From Nitrosospira multiformis (lineage in GTDB: Bacteria > Pseudomonadota > Gammaproteobacteria > Burkholderiales > Nitrosomonadaceae), in NCBI RefSeq assembly GCF_900110185.1, contig NZ_FOCT01000007.1, positions 124,001-188,000 of the forward strand: a DNA stretch of 64,000 nucleotides. The letters run 5' to 3'. The notes under the pieces were generated by a model. That model was given only the letters and a program-made list of their open reading frames with translations, was not told where the DNA came from and did no database searches. The first letter of the stretch is position 1; each line of letters starts with the position of its first letter. Below, one piece after another: positions 56,971 to 64,000 of this stretch. Made by a program: the position numbers and the translations under genes.

Positions 56971-57279
56971 ATGCAAAGTCAGAAAATACGTATTCGTTTG
57001 AAAGCGTTCGATTACCGGTTGATAGACAAATCGGCGCTGGAGATCGTGGAAACCGCAAAACGCACCGGCGCCGTCGTCAAGGGTCCGGTGCCTCTGCCAA
57101 CGCGCATCGAGCGTTTTGATGTGCTTCGTTCGCCTCATGTCAACAAGACTTCACGTGATCAATTCGAAATCCGTACTCATTTGCGGCTGATGGATATCAT
57201 GGATCCAACCGATAAAACGGTGGATGCACTAATGAAGCTGGATTTGCCTGCCGGAGTGGATGTCGAGATAAAGTTGTAG
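56971..57279 (+). CDS. rpsJ: 30S ribosomal protein S10
   Basis: A 102-residue protein: [20 protein letters not shown] and [20 protein letters not shown] are typical. It is a small-subunit head protein that also joins NusB in antitermination complexes. It is the first gene of the S10 operon, 83 bases after tuf2. No separate promoter of good quality was seen in that gap. Confidence 0.97.
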   Translation: MQSQKIRIRLKAFDYRLIDKSALEIVETAKRTGAVVKGPVPLPTRIERFDVLRSPHVNKTSRDQFEIRTHLRLMDIMDPTDKTVDALMKLDLPAGVDVEIKL

Positions 57280-57388
57280 TTTTCCAACGCAACTCTGAGT
57301 ATGTTCGCAACGAATAACTCGGATTGCTGTTCAATCAACATAAATTGCCGGTCAATTGTAATCGGCACCTTTTAGAAGGGTAATTAGA

Positions 57389-58099
57389 ATGAGTTTAGGG
57401 CTCGTCGGCCGCAAGGTCGGCATGACTCGTATTTTCACCGAAGAAGGTGATAGCCAGCCCGTTACAGTGCTGGACGTGTCTAATAATCGTGTCACGCAGA
57501 TCAAGACGCCAGCCACTGATGGGTATTCTGCCGTGCAAGTTACGTTCGGCAAGCGTCGAGCCATTCGTGTAAACAAACCTTCGGCCGGGCATTTTGCCAA
57601 GGCAGCTGTAGAGGCGGGAGAGATCCTGAGAGAATTCCGCGTCGCAGAAGAAATCCTTGGAACCCTCAGCCCCGGCACAGTTATCGGATTGGATATTTTT
57701 CAGCCGGGGCAGAGAGTGGATGTAACCGGTATCTCGATCGGAAAGGGCTATTCTGGCGCCATCAAGCGTCACGGCTTCGCTTCTAACCGGGCGAGTCACG
57801 GTAACTCACGGTCTCATAATGTTCCCGGTTCCATCGGCATGGCTCAGGATCCCGGACGCGTCTTCCCCGGAAAGCGTATGTCCGGTCATCTGGGAAATGT
57901 GAGGCGCACCATTCAAAATCTGGAAATACTGCGAATTGATGCTGAGCGCGGACTGTTGATCATCAAAGGTGCCATTCCCGGATCGAAGGGGGGAGATGTG
58001 ACAGTTTCGCCAAGCATTAGATCTGCAAGGCCGACCAATAACGACAATGTCAATGCCGCCGCAAAAGGCGGCGCGAAATCTGGCAAGAAGGGTGGATGA
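57389..58099 (+). CDS. rplC: 50S ribosomal protein L3
   Basis: A 236-residue protein. It starts [20 protein letters not shown]; the extended loop reaching the peptidyl-transferase centre is in [20 protein letters not shown]. The C-terminal tail ([15 protein letters not shown]) is somewhat longer and basic. The stop codon overlaps the start of rplD. Confidence 0.96.
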   Translation: MSLGLVGRKVGMTRIFTEEGDSQPVTVLDVSNNRVTQIKTPATDGYSAVQVTFGKRRAIRVNKPSAGHFAKAAVEAGEILREFRVAEEILGTLSPGTVIGLDIFQPGQRVDVTGISIGKGYSGAIKRHGFASNRASHGNSRSHNVPGSIGMAQDPGRVFPGKRMSGHLGNVRRTIQNLEILRIDAERGLLIIKGAIPGSKGGDVTVSPSIRSARPTNNDNVNAAAKGGAKSGKKGG

Positions 58100-58719
58100 T
58101 GGAACTTAAACTGATCGACGATAATGGACAGTCGTCTGCAAGCGTTTCAGCTTCCGAAACCCTGTTTGGCCGGGAGTATAATGAAGCCCTCGTGCATCAG
58201 GTCGTAACTGCCTATCTTGCCAATGCACGCAGTGCCAACAGGGCGCAAAAGGCTCGATCGGATGTCGCCAAATCGACTCGCAAGCCCTGGCGGCAGAAGG
58301 GTACGGGACGCGCTCGCGCCGGTATGGCGTCGAGCCCTTTATGGCGGGGTGGAGGGAAAATATTTCCCAACAGCCCGGAGGAGAATTTCAGTCATAAAGT
58401 CAATCGCAAGATGTATCGCGCGGGTATCGGCGCGATTCTCTCGCAACTCGTTCGTGAAAACCGATTGTCGGTAGTGGACAATTTTATTGTTGATGCACCT
58501 AAGACGAAAATATTGGCACAGAAGTTGAAAGATATGGGGCTGGATCAAGTCATGATCATTACAGATAACATTGATGAGAATCTTTATCTCTCGTCAAGAA
58601 ATCTTCCGCTCGTCAAGGTTGTTGAAGCGGGCTATGCTGATCCAGTCAGTCTCATGCGCTTTGCAAATGTACTGATTACGCGTAATGCGCTGGTAAAAAT
58701 GGAGGAGATGCTTGCATGA
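58099..58719 (+). CDS. rplD: 50S ribosomal protein L4
   Basis: A 206-residue protein: [20 protein letters not shown], the long loop [20 protein letters not shown] lining the exit tunnel, and a C-terminal globular part. In E. coli L4 represses the S10 operon. ATG codons at 58096 and 58099 are both possible; the second gives the family start. It overlaps rplC and, by four bases, rplW. Confidence 0.96.
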   Translation: MELKLIDDNGQSSASVSASETLFGREYNEALVHQVVTAYLANARSANRAQKARSDVAKSTRKPWRQKGTGRARAGMASSPLWRGGGKIFPNSPEENFSHKVNRKMYRAGIGAILSQLVRENRLSVVDNFIVDAPKTKILAQKLKDMGLDQVMIITDNIDENLYLSSRNLPLVKVVEAGYADPVSLMRFANVLITRNALVKMEEMLA

Positions 58720-59051
58720 GCGGCCAAACATTCAATCCTGAGCGCCTGATGCAGGTGATATTGTCGCCTCAGATATCGGAAAAAGCGACGTTTATAGGCG
58801 AAAAACACAACCAGATTATCTTTCGCGTGGCTCCAGATGCAACCAAGCCTGAAGTCAAGGCCGCAGTGGAATTGATATGGAAGAATCAAAAGGTTGAAGT
58901 GGAAAGCGTACGCATATCCAATGTCAAAGGCAAGGAAAAGCGTTTTGGCCGCTTCATGGGGCGGCGCGGTGGCTGGAAGAAAGCTTACATCAGCATCAAG
59001 GCCGGCCAGGAAATCAATTTTTCTGAATTTGCTCAAGGAGAGGTCAAGTAA
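58716..59051 (+). CDS. rplW: 50S ribosomal protein L23
   Basis: A 111-residue protein at the tunnel exit, where signal recognition particle and trigger factor dock. It has [20 protein letters not shown] and [20 protein letters not shown]. It overlaps rplD by four bases and rplB by one, signs of translational coupling. Confidence 0.96.
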   Translation: MSGQTFNPERLMQVILSPQISEKATFIGEKHNQIIFRVAPDATKPEVKAAVELIWKNQKVEVESVRISNVKGKEKRFGRFMGRRGGWKKAYISIKAGQEINFSEFAQGEVK

Positions 59052-59884
59052 TGGCGCTGGTTAAAGTCAAACCGACCTCTCCAGGTCGTCGGGCGGTAGT
59101 CAAAGTCGTCAATGCTGGCCTGCACAAGGGTGCACCTTACCCGCACCTCGTGGAGAAGCAGAATCGTACTGCCGGACGTAACAATAAGGGGCAAATCACT
59201 ACCCGCCACATAGGCGGTGGTCACAAGCAGCATTATCGCATCGTGGATTTCCGCCGTAACAAGGATGGAATCGCGGCCAAAGTGGAACGGCTGGAATATG
59301 ATCCGAATCGCAGCGCGAATCTTGCACTTCTCTGCTATTCCGATGGCGAACGCCGCTATATTATTGCGCCAAAAGGTATCGCTGCAGGCATGCAACTGAT
59401 GAGTGGCGCAGATGCGCCTATAAAAAACGGCAATGCGTTGCCACTGCGCAATATCCCGGTTGGCAGCATCATTCACTGCGTGGAAATGATGCCGGGTAAA
59501 GGTGCGCAACTTGCTCGTTCAGCCGGAGCTTCGGTTCAACTTCTCGCGCGCGAGGGAGATTATGCCCAATTACGTCTGCGCTCGGGGGAAATCCGCAGGG
59601 TGCACGTGAACTGCCGTGCAACGATCGGGGAAGTAGGAAACGAGGAACATAACCTGCGGGCTATCGGCAAGGCAGGAGCGCAACGATGGCGCGGCATCAG
59701 GCCAACGGTGCGTGGGGTGGCGATGAATCCGATAGACCATCCCCATGGCGGGGGTGAAGGTAAAACAGCGGCGGGACGTCATCCTGTCAGTCCATGGGGA
59801 ACGCCTTCCAAGGGTTTCCGCACGCGGGTAAACAAGCGTACCGACGGCATGATCGTGCGACGTCGTTATTCAAACAAGGGATAA
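59051..59884 (+). CDS. rplB: 50S ribosomal protein L2
   Basis: A 277-residue protein: [14 protein letters not shown] near the start, [20 protein letters not shown], and the signature [20 protein letters not shown] with the functional His. It helps peptidyl transfer and subunit joining. Length is normal. Confidence 0.97.
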   Translation: MALVKVKPTSPGRRAVVKVVNAGLHKGAPYPHLVEKQNRTAGRNNKGQITTRHIGGGHKQHYRIVDFRRNKDGIAAKVERLEYDPNRSANLALLCYSDGERRYIIAPKGIAAGMQLMSGADAPIKNGNALPLRNIPVGSIIHCVEMMPGKGAQLARSAGASVQLLAREGDYAQLRLRSGEIRRVHVNCRATIGEVGNEEHNLRAIGKAGAQRWRGIRPTVRGVAMNPIDHPHGGGEGKTAAGRHPVSPWGTPSKGFRTRVNKRTDGMIVRRRYSNKG

Positions 59885-59890
59885 TGAATC

Positions 59891-60172
59891 ATGGCTCGTT
59901 CTATAAAGAAAGGCCCATTTGTTGATTTGCACCTCCTGTCCAAAGTGGAGGCCGCGCGTGAAACCAATGATAAGCGACCTATCAAGACCTGGTCGCGCCG
60001 CTCAACGGTATTGCCGGATTTCATCGGCTTGACAATCGCCGTGCATAACGGAAAGCAGCACGTTCCAGTATATGTTACTGAGAACATGGTTGGGCACAAG
60101 CTCGGCGAGTTTTCTCATACACGTACTTTCAAGGGGCATTCCGGCGATAGAAAAGCGGCTGGAAGGAAATAG
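59891..60172 (+). CDS. rpsS: 30S ribosomal protein S19
   Basis: A 93-residue head protein: [20 protein letters not shown], and [20 protein letters not shown] with C-terminal [12 protein letters not shown]. It binds 16S rRNA with S13. Confidence 0.96.
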   Translation: MARSIKKGPFVDLHLLSKVEAARETNDKRPIKTWSRRSTVLPDFIGLTIAVHNGKQHVPVYVTENMVGHKLGEFSHTRTFKGHSGDRKAAGRK

Positions 60173-60183
60173 GAATAATCACC

Positions 60184-60531
60184 ATGGAAACAACTGCTGT
60201 ATTGCGCGGAGTCAGGTTGTCCGAGCAGAAAGGCCGGCTCGTTGCGGATCAGATCCGTGGATTGCCGGTGGAGCGCGCACTCAACCTGCTCGCATTCAGT
60301 CCGAAAAAGGCTGCAGTCATCATTCGTAAGCTTCTCGAATCAGCCATCGCAAATGCCGAGCATAATGAAGGGGCTGACATAGACGAGTTGAAGGTGTCCA
60401 GGATATATGTCGACAGGGGACCGTCGCTCATGCGTACCAGTGCGCGCGCCAAGGGGCGGGGCAATCGCATTGTCAAGCCAACTTGTCACATTCTTCTTAC
60501 TGTTGGCGATAAAGCCAGCAACAAAAAATAA
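60184..60531 (+). CDS. rplV: 50S ribosomal protein L22
   Basis: A 115-residue protein: [20 protein letters not shown], and a tunnel loop in [20 protein letters not shown]. It contacts all 23S rRNA domains. It is 11 bases after rpsS. Confidence 0.96.
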   Translation: METTAVLRGVRLSEQKGRLVADQIRGLPVERALNLLAFSPKKAAVIIRKLLESAIANAEHNEGADIDELKVSRIYVDRGPSLMRTSARAKGRGNRIVKPTCHILLTVGDKASNKK

Positions 60532-60546
60532 GGCTGAACAGGCATT

Positions 60547-61407
60547 ATGGGACAAAAAATACATCCGACAGGTTTTCGGCTTTCCGTCCTGAAGAACTGG
60601 TCATCCAAATGGTATGCCAACGGAAAAAATTTTCCCGGCATGCTGAACGAAGACATCAAGGTTCGGGAATATTTGAAAAAGAAACTGGCGCATGCGTCTG
60701 TCGGTCGCGTGGTTATCGAACGGCCATCGAAGAATGCGCGTATCACGATCTACAGTTCACGCCCAGGGGTAGTGATAGGCAAGAAAGGTGAGGATATCGA
60801 AGTTTTGCGGGGAGCGTTGCAAAAGCTCATGGGTGTCCCGGTGCATGTAAATATCGAAGAAATCCGCAAACCGGAAATTGATGCACAGCTGATAGCCGAC
60901 AACATCGCGCAGCAACTGGAAAAGCGCATTATGTTCCGCCGTGCAATGAAGCGTGCCATGCAGAATGCGATGCGCCTGGGTGCTCAAGGTATCAAGATCA
61001 TGAGTTCAGGCCGATTGAACGGCATTGAAATAGCCCGTACCGAATGGTATCGGGAAGGACGTGTGCCCCTTCATACACTGCGGGCCGATCTCGATTACGG
61101 CGTCTCGGAGGCCAAGACAACCTATGGCGTGATCGGAATCAAGGTCTGGGTATTCAAGGGTGAAGTGATAGGTCGAGGTGAGCAGGCCGGTGCGGGTACA
61201 GCCGCCACGCAGGCGCTCCCCCCGGCGGGAGAACCGGAAACCAGGCGTCCGCCGCGCAGGCCAGCGGGAAGGGCAGATGCCAGATCGGACGGGAAAGCGG
61301 GTGAAAAGAAAGGTCCCAGAAAGTCTGACAGCAGTTCTGAAGAATCCGCCACAAAGCCGGCAAAGAAGCCAGTAAAGCCAGGAGTGAACGATGCAGCAGC
61401 CAGCTAG
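60547..61407 (+). CDS. rpsC: 30S ribosomal protein S3 with long C-terminal tail
   Basis: A 286-residue protein, about 50 longer than the E. coli protein. The KH domain ([20 protein letters not shown]) and C-terminal domain ([20 protein letters not shown]) are normal up to about residue 217. Then follows a low-complexity tail rich in Pro, Arg, Lys, Gly and Ser ([34 protein letters not shown]). The last 17 bases overlap the start of rplP, so the tail end and the next gene share DNA. Confidence 0.95.
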   Translation: MGQKIHPTGFRLSVLKNWSSKWYANGKNFPGMLNEDIKVREYLKKKLAHASVGRVVIERPSKNARITIYSSRPGVVIGKKGEDIEVLRGALQKLMGVPVHVNIEEIRKPEIDAQLIADNIAQQLEKRIMFRRAMKRAMQNAMRLGAQGIKIMSSGRLNGIEIARTEWYREGRVPLHTLRADLDYGVSEAKTTYGVIGIKVWVFKGEVIGRGEQAGAGTAATQALPPAGEPETRRPPRRPAGRADARSDGKAGEKKGPRKSDSSSEESATKPAKKPVKPGVNDAAAS

Positions 61408-61807
61408 AACAAAATATCGCAAGCAGCAAAAAGGGCGGAACAAGGGCATTGCAACCCGGGGTGCCAAGGTCAGTTTTGGCGAATACGGCCTCAAGGCCGT
61501 GGGACGGGGACGTTTGACAGCCCGGCAGATCGAAGCTGCGCGACGTGCGATGACCCGCCATATAAAGCGGGGCGGCCGTATATGGATTCGTATTTTTCCG
61601 GACAAGCCCATTTCGCATAAACCCGCCGAAGTCAGGATGGGTAACGGAAAAGGCAGCCCGGAGTATTTTGTGGCGGAAATTCAGCCAGGCAAAGTGTTAT
61701 ATGAAATGGATGGCGTCGATGAGGTGCTGGCCCGGCAGGCATTCCGCCTCGCAGCTGCCAAGCTTCCGATCCTGACAACCTTTGTTGTACGACAAGTAGG
61801 CGGTTAA
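61391..61807 (+). CDS. rplP: 50S ribosomal protein L16
   Basis: A 138-residue protein: [40 protein letters not shown] and the Arg-rich [20 protein letters not shown]. It binds near the A-site tRNA. The start lies inside the end of rpsC. Confidence 0.97.
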   Translation: MQQPARTKYRKQQKGRNKGIATRGAKVSFGEYGLKAVGRGRLTARQIEAARRAMTRHIKRGGRIWIRIFPDKPISHKPAEVRMGNGKGSPEYFVAEIQPGKVLYEMDGVDEVLARQAFRLAAAKLPILTTFVVRQVGG

Positions 61808-61809
61808 TC

Positions 61810-62010
61810 ATGAAATCCAGAGCCAAGGAATTGAGAAACAAGAATCCCGTGGAATTGCAGCAGGAGTTGCTGGAGCTGCTGAGGGCGCAGTTTGGTCTGC
61901 GGATGCAGCATGCAACCCAGCAGTTAAGCAATACTTCCCAACTAGGCAATATTCGGCGGGACATAGCGCGTACCAGAACCATTCTTAGCCAGAAGGCAAG
62001 GCAGTCATGA
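61810..62010 (+). CDS. rpmC: 50S ribosomal protein L29
   Basis: A 66-residue, two-helix protein at the tunnel exit: [20 protein letters not shown] and [18 protein letters not shown]. It is two bases after rplP and overlaps rpsQ by four bases. Confidence 0.96.
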   Translation: MKSRAKELRNKNPVELQQELLELLRAQFGLRMQHATQQLSNTSQLGNIRRDIARTRTILSQKARQS

Positions 62011-62273
62011 GCGAAGCGAATTTAAACCGTACTCTTAGCGGAAAAGTGGTAAGCGATAAAATGAATAAGACTATTACTGTTCTGGTTGAACGTAAGGTCA
62101 GACATCCGCTTTACGGAAAGATTATGGTTCGCTCCAAAAAATATCATGTACATGACGAAGCCAATGAGTTTCACACCGGGGACGTGGTGGTGATAGAAGA
62201 GTGCCGTCCATTATCCAAAACAAAAGCCTGGCGTGTCGTCAAGTTGATGCAGAAAGCCGAGCAGGTGAGTTGA
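62007..62273 (+). CDS. rpsQ: 30S ribosomal protein S17
   Basis: An 88-residue OB-fold protein: [20 protein letters not shown], and [20 protein letters not shown]. It binds 16S rRNA early in assembly. It is the last gene of the S10 operon as seen here. Confidence 0.96.
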   Translation: MSEANLNRTLSGKVVSDKMNKTITVLVERKVRHPLYGKIMVRSKKYHVHDEANEFHTGDVVVIEECRPLSKTKAWRVVKLMQKAEQVS

Positions 62274-62310
62274 TTACGAGGAAAACCGGCTTTTGGAAGT
62301 GTTTTCTTCC

Positions 62311-62339
62311 TTGTTTTTGTAATCCGGTTGCCTTATAAT
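62311..62339 (+). promoter_or_regulatory. spc operon promoter
   Basis: TTGTTT (62311-62316), exactly 17 bases, then a perfect TATAAT (62334-62339), lying in the 199-base gap between rpsQ and rplN. It leaves a leader of about 125 bases, which could carry the site for S8-type feedback. Confidence 0.7.
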
Positions 62340-62472
62340 TCTGCCTCTTCATTTTTCAGATATCTTAATTTTTTTGCAGCCGGTAAATTTCGGCGGCATC
62401 ACAACCCGGACGGGTTCCAATACTATCCTAGGCCTTGATTCGGCTGGAAAAGTTGGAGAGAGTGAGTAAATC

Positions 62473-62841
62473 ATGATCCAAATGCAATCGATTCTGCAAG
62501 TCGCCGACAATACTGGCGCACGGTCACTCATGTGCATAAAGGTATTAGGCGGTTCCAAGCGACGGTACGCGGGTATTGGCGATATTATAAAAGTCAGCGT
62601 AAAGGATGTGGCGCCTCGCGGTCGCGTCAAAAAAGGTGAAGTGTACAACGCAGTCGTAGTACGAACTTCGAAAGGAGTGCGTCGCGCGGATGGATCATTA
62701 ATCAAGTTCGATGGCAACGCCGCAGTACTGCTGAATGCCAAACTGGAACCAATCGGCACGCGTATTTTCGGTCCTGTCACACGTGAGTTGCGTACTGCAC
62801 GTTTCATGAAAATTGTTTCGCTCGCACCTGAAGTACTGTAG
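62473..62841 (+). CDS. rplN: 50S ribosomal protein L14
   Basis: A 122-residue protein: [20 protein letters not shown], and [20 protein letters not shown]. It forms part of the subunit bridge and factor-binding region. It is the first gene of the spc operon. Confidence 0.97.
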   Translation: MIQMQSILQVADNTGARSLMCIKVLGGSKRRYAGIGDIIKVSVKDVAPRGRVKKGEVYNAVVVRTSKGVRRADGSLIKFDGNAAVLLNAKLEPIGTRIFGPVTRELRTARFMKIVSLAPEVL

Positions 62842-62863
62842 GGCGCGGGATAAGGAATCAAAC

Positions 62864-63181
62864 ATGAGCAAAATAAAGAAGGGAGATGACGTAATTGTCA
62901 TCGCCGGCAAGGACAAGGGTAAACGCGGCACAGTGTTGCGCGTCATGAAGCCGGATCTCGTGGTCGTTGAAGGTGTCAATCGCCTCAAGAAGCATCAGAG
63001 ACCCAATCCGAATAAAGGCGACACGGGTGGAATCGTCGAAATGGACAGTCCTATCCAGGTTTCAAATGTCGCAATCTACAATCCCGCAACCCGCAAGGCA
63101 GATCGGATAGGTTTCAAAACCGTAGAAGGAAAAGGCAAGGCCCGCTGCTTCAGGTCAAATGAGGAACTGATCGATGCCTAA
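62864..63181 (+). CDS. rplX: 50S ribosomal protein L24
   Basis: A 105-residue KOW-domain protein: [20 protein letters not shown] and [20 protein letters not shown]. It is an early assembly protein for the large subunit. The ATG at 62864 starts the family sequence, and upstream AAGGAATC gives a partial binding site. Confidence 0.96.
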   Translation: MSKIKKGDDVIVIAGKDKGKRGTVLRVMKPDLVVVEGVNRLKKHQRPNPNKGDTGGIVEMDSPIQVSNVAIYNPATRKADRIGFKTVEGKGKARCFRSNEELIDA

Positions 63182-63212
63182 GGGTTGAGGCCTAAGGGTT
63201 AGGGGAAAACAT

Positions 63213-63752
63213 ATGGCGCGTTTACAAGAGTATTACCGTAACACCGTAGTCCAGCAGTTGATGGAGCAATTCGGCTATAAGTCTGTGATGGAGGTGCCAC
63301 GCATTCGCAAGATCACCCTCAATATGGGTGTGGGCGAGGCGGTCGCAGACAAAAAAATCATGGATAACGCTGTAGATGACATGCAAAAGATTGCAGGCCA
63401 GAAGCCTGTGGTGACGAAAGCGAGGAAATCCATTGCCACTTTCAAGGTTCGTGATGGCTATCCGGTAGGTTGCATGGTTACGCTGCGCCGCGTTCGCATG
63501 TACGAATTCCTCGACCGTCTGGTGAATATCGCTATACCGCGTATTCGCGACTTTCGCGGTATTTCCGGTAGATCCTTCGATGGACGCGGCAATTATAATA
63601 TGGGTATAAAGGAGCAGATCATTTTCCCTGAGATCGAATATGACAAAATCGATGCCTTGCGGGGGATGAACATCACGATTACCACGACTGCAAAGACAGA
63701 TGCGGAAGCAAAGGCATTGCTGGCAGCATTCAAATTTCCATTTAAAAACTGA
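63213..63752 (+). CDS. rplE: 50S ribosomal protein L5
   Basis: A 179-residue protein of the 5S rRNA complex: [40 protein letters not shown] and [20 protein letters not shown]. It forms the central protuberance contact to P-site tRNA. Confidence 0.97.
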   Translation: MARLQEYYRNTVVQQLMEQFGYKSVMEVPRIRKITLNMGVGEAVADKKIMDNAVDDMQKIAGQKPVVTKARKSIATFKVRDGYPVGCMVTLRRVRMYEFLDRLVNIAIPRIRDFRGISGRSFDGRGNYNMGIKEQIIFPEIEYDKIDALRGMNITITTTAKTDAEAKALLAAFKFPFKN

Positions 63753-63758
63753 GGGAGC

Positions 63759-64000
63759 ATGGCTAAGGTAGCTGTTATTAACCGTGATCTGAAACGTCGG
63801 AAAACCGTCAAGAAATTCGAGGCGCGACGTGCTGAGCTATTGGCGACCATCAATGATACCAGCGTAGGTGACGAGGATCGTCATTCGGCCAGGATCAAGT
63901 TGCAGATGTTGCCGCGCAATGCCAGCCCAGTGCGATTGCGCAATCGCTGCTCGCTCACAGGCCGCCCTCGAGGGGTATACAGCAAATTTGGGTTGGGTCG
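63759..64000 (+). CDS. rpsN: 30S ribosomal protein S14, 5' part
   Basis: The first 80 codons of S14, cut by the window edge. It starts [39 protein letters not shown] is the conserved end block. The long, zinc-free form (about 101 residues) is indicated: the two CxxC motifs of the short form are absent. It is six bases after rplE in the spc operon. Confidence 0.95.
   Translation, partial: MAKVAVINRDLKRRKTVKKFEARRAELLATINDTSVGDEDRHSARIKLQMLPRNASPVRLRNRCSLTGRPRGVYSKFGLG

Overview
This 64-kb window comes from a beta-proteobacterial chromosome, most likely an ammonia oxidiser of the Nitrosomonadaceae (Nitrosospira or a close relative). The assignment is an inference from four things: the gene order tRNA-Tyr/Gly/Thr-tuf-tRNA-Trp-secE-nusG-rplKAJL-rpoBC-str-S10-spc, the neighbouring membrane H+-pyrophosphatase and PPi-type phosphofructokinase, a PEP-CTERM HAF-repeat protein, and the style of the protein sequences. 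No rRNA or ammonia-oxidation gene is present to prove it.

Layout. Positions 1-4.6 kb hold the 3' end of an AddA/UvrD-like helicase-nuclease, a lipoprotein MltB transglycosylase, and a two-gene NarL-type two-component system whose kinase carries a recent exact-frame duplication of its sensor domain. Positions 4.6-10.7 kb are an accessory stretch: a PIN-toxin remnant, a long non-coding gap, a stand-alone acyl-CoA dehydrogenase followed by a hybrid sensor kinase, an integrase remnant, and two divergent paralogous small exported proteins whose promoters are mirror copies of each other. Positions 10.7-14.6 kb are a Fur-box-controlled ferric iron ABC importer (fbpABC, minus strand). Positions 14.6-20.6 kb carry small conserved genes, two short-chain dehydrogenases, a carotenoid oxygenase broken by a frameshift, an AI-2E-family permease and a GlcG/HbpS-like protein.

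Positions 20.6-27.9 kb are a minus-strand metabolic block: hppA, PPi-dependent phosphofructokinase, adk (with no normal start codon at the expected place) and valS. Positions 28.5-36.2 kb contain the HAF-repeat/PEP-CTERM protein, an unknown gene, holC-pepA, an alkyltransferase-xerD pair, an OmpA-like lipoprotein, a DUF454 membrane protein and an exported FKBP with a duplicated active-site loop.

Positions 36.4-64 kb are the large translation/transcription cluster, all on the plus strand: four tRNAs, tuf1, secE-nusG, rplKA, rplJL-rpoBC, an inserted class III aminotransferase, rpsL-rpsG-fusA-tuf2, the S10 operon to rpsQ, then a new sigma70-like promoter and the spc operon up to a truncated rpsN. 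The two tuf copies appear to differ by one base only, which changes a conserved residue. No CRISPR array, intact insertion sequence or prophage was seen. The most unusual objects are the mirrored paralog/promoter locus at 8.9-10.3 kb, the tandem sensor-domain duplication, the adk start, the frameshifted carotenoid oxygenase and the single-base tuf divergence.
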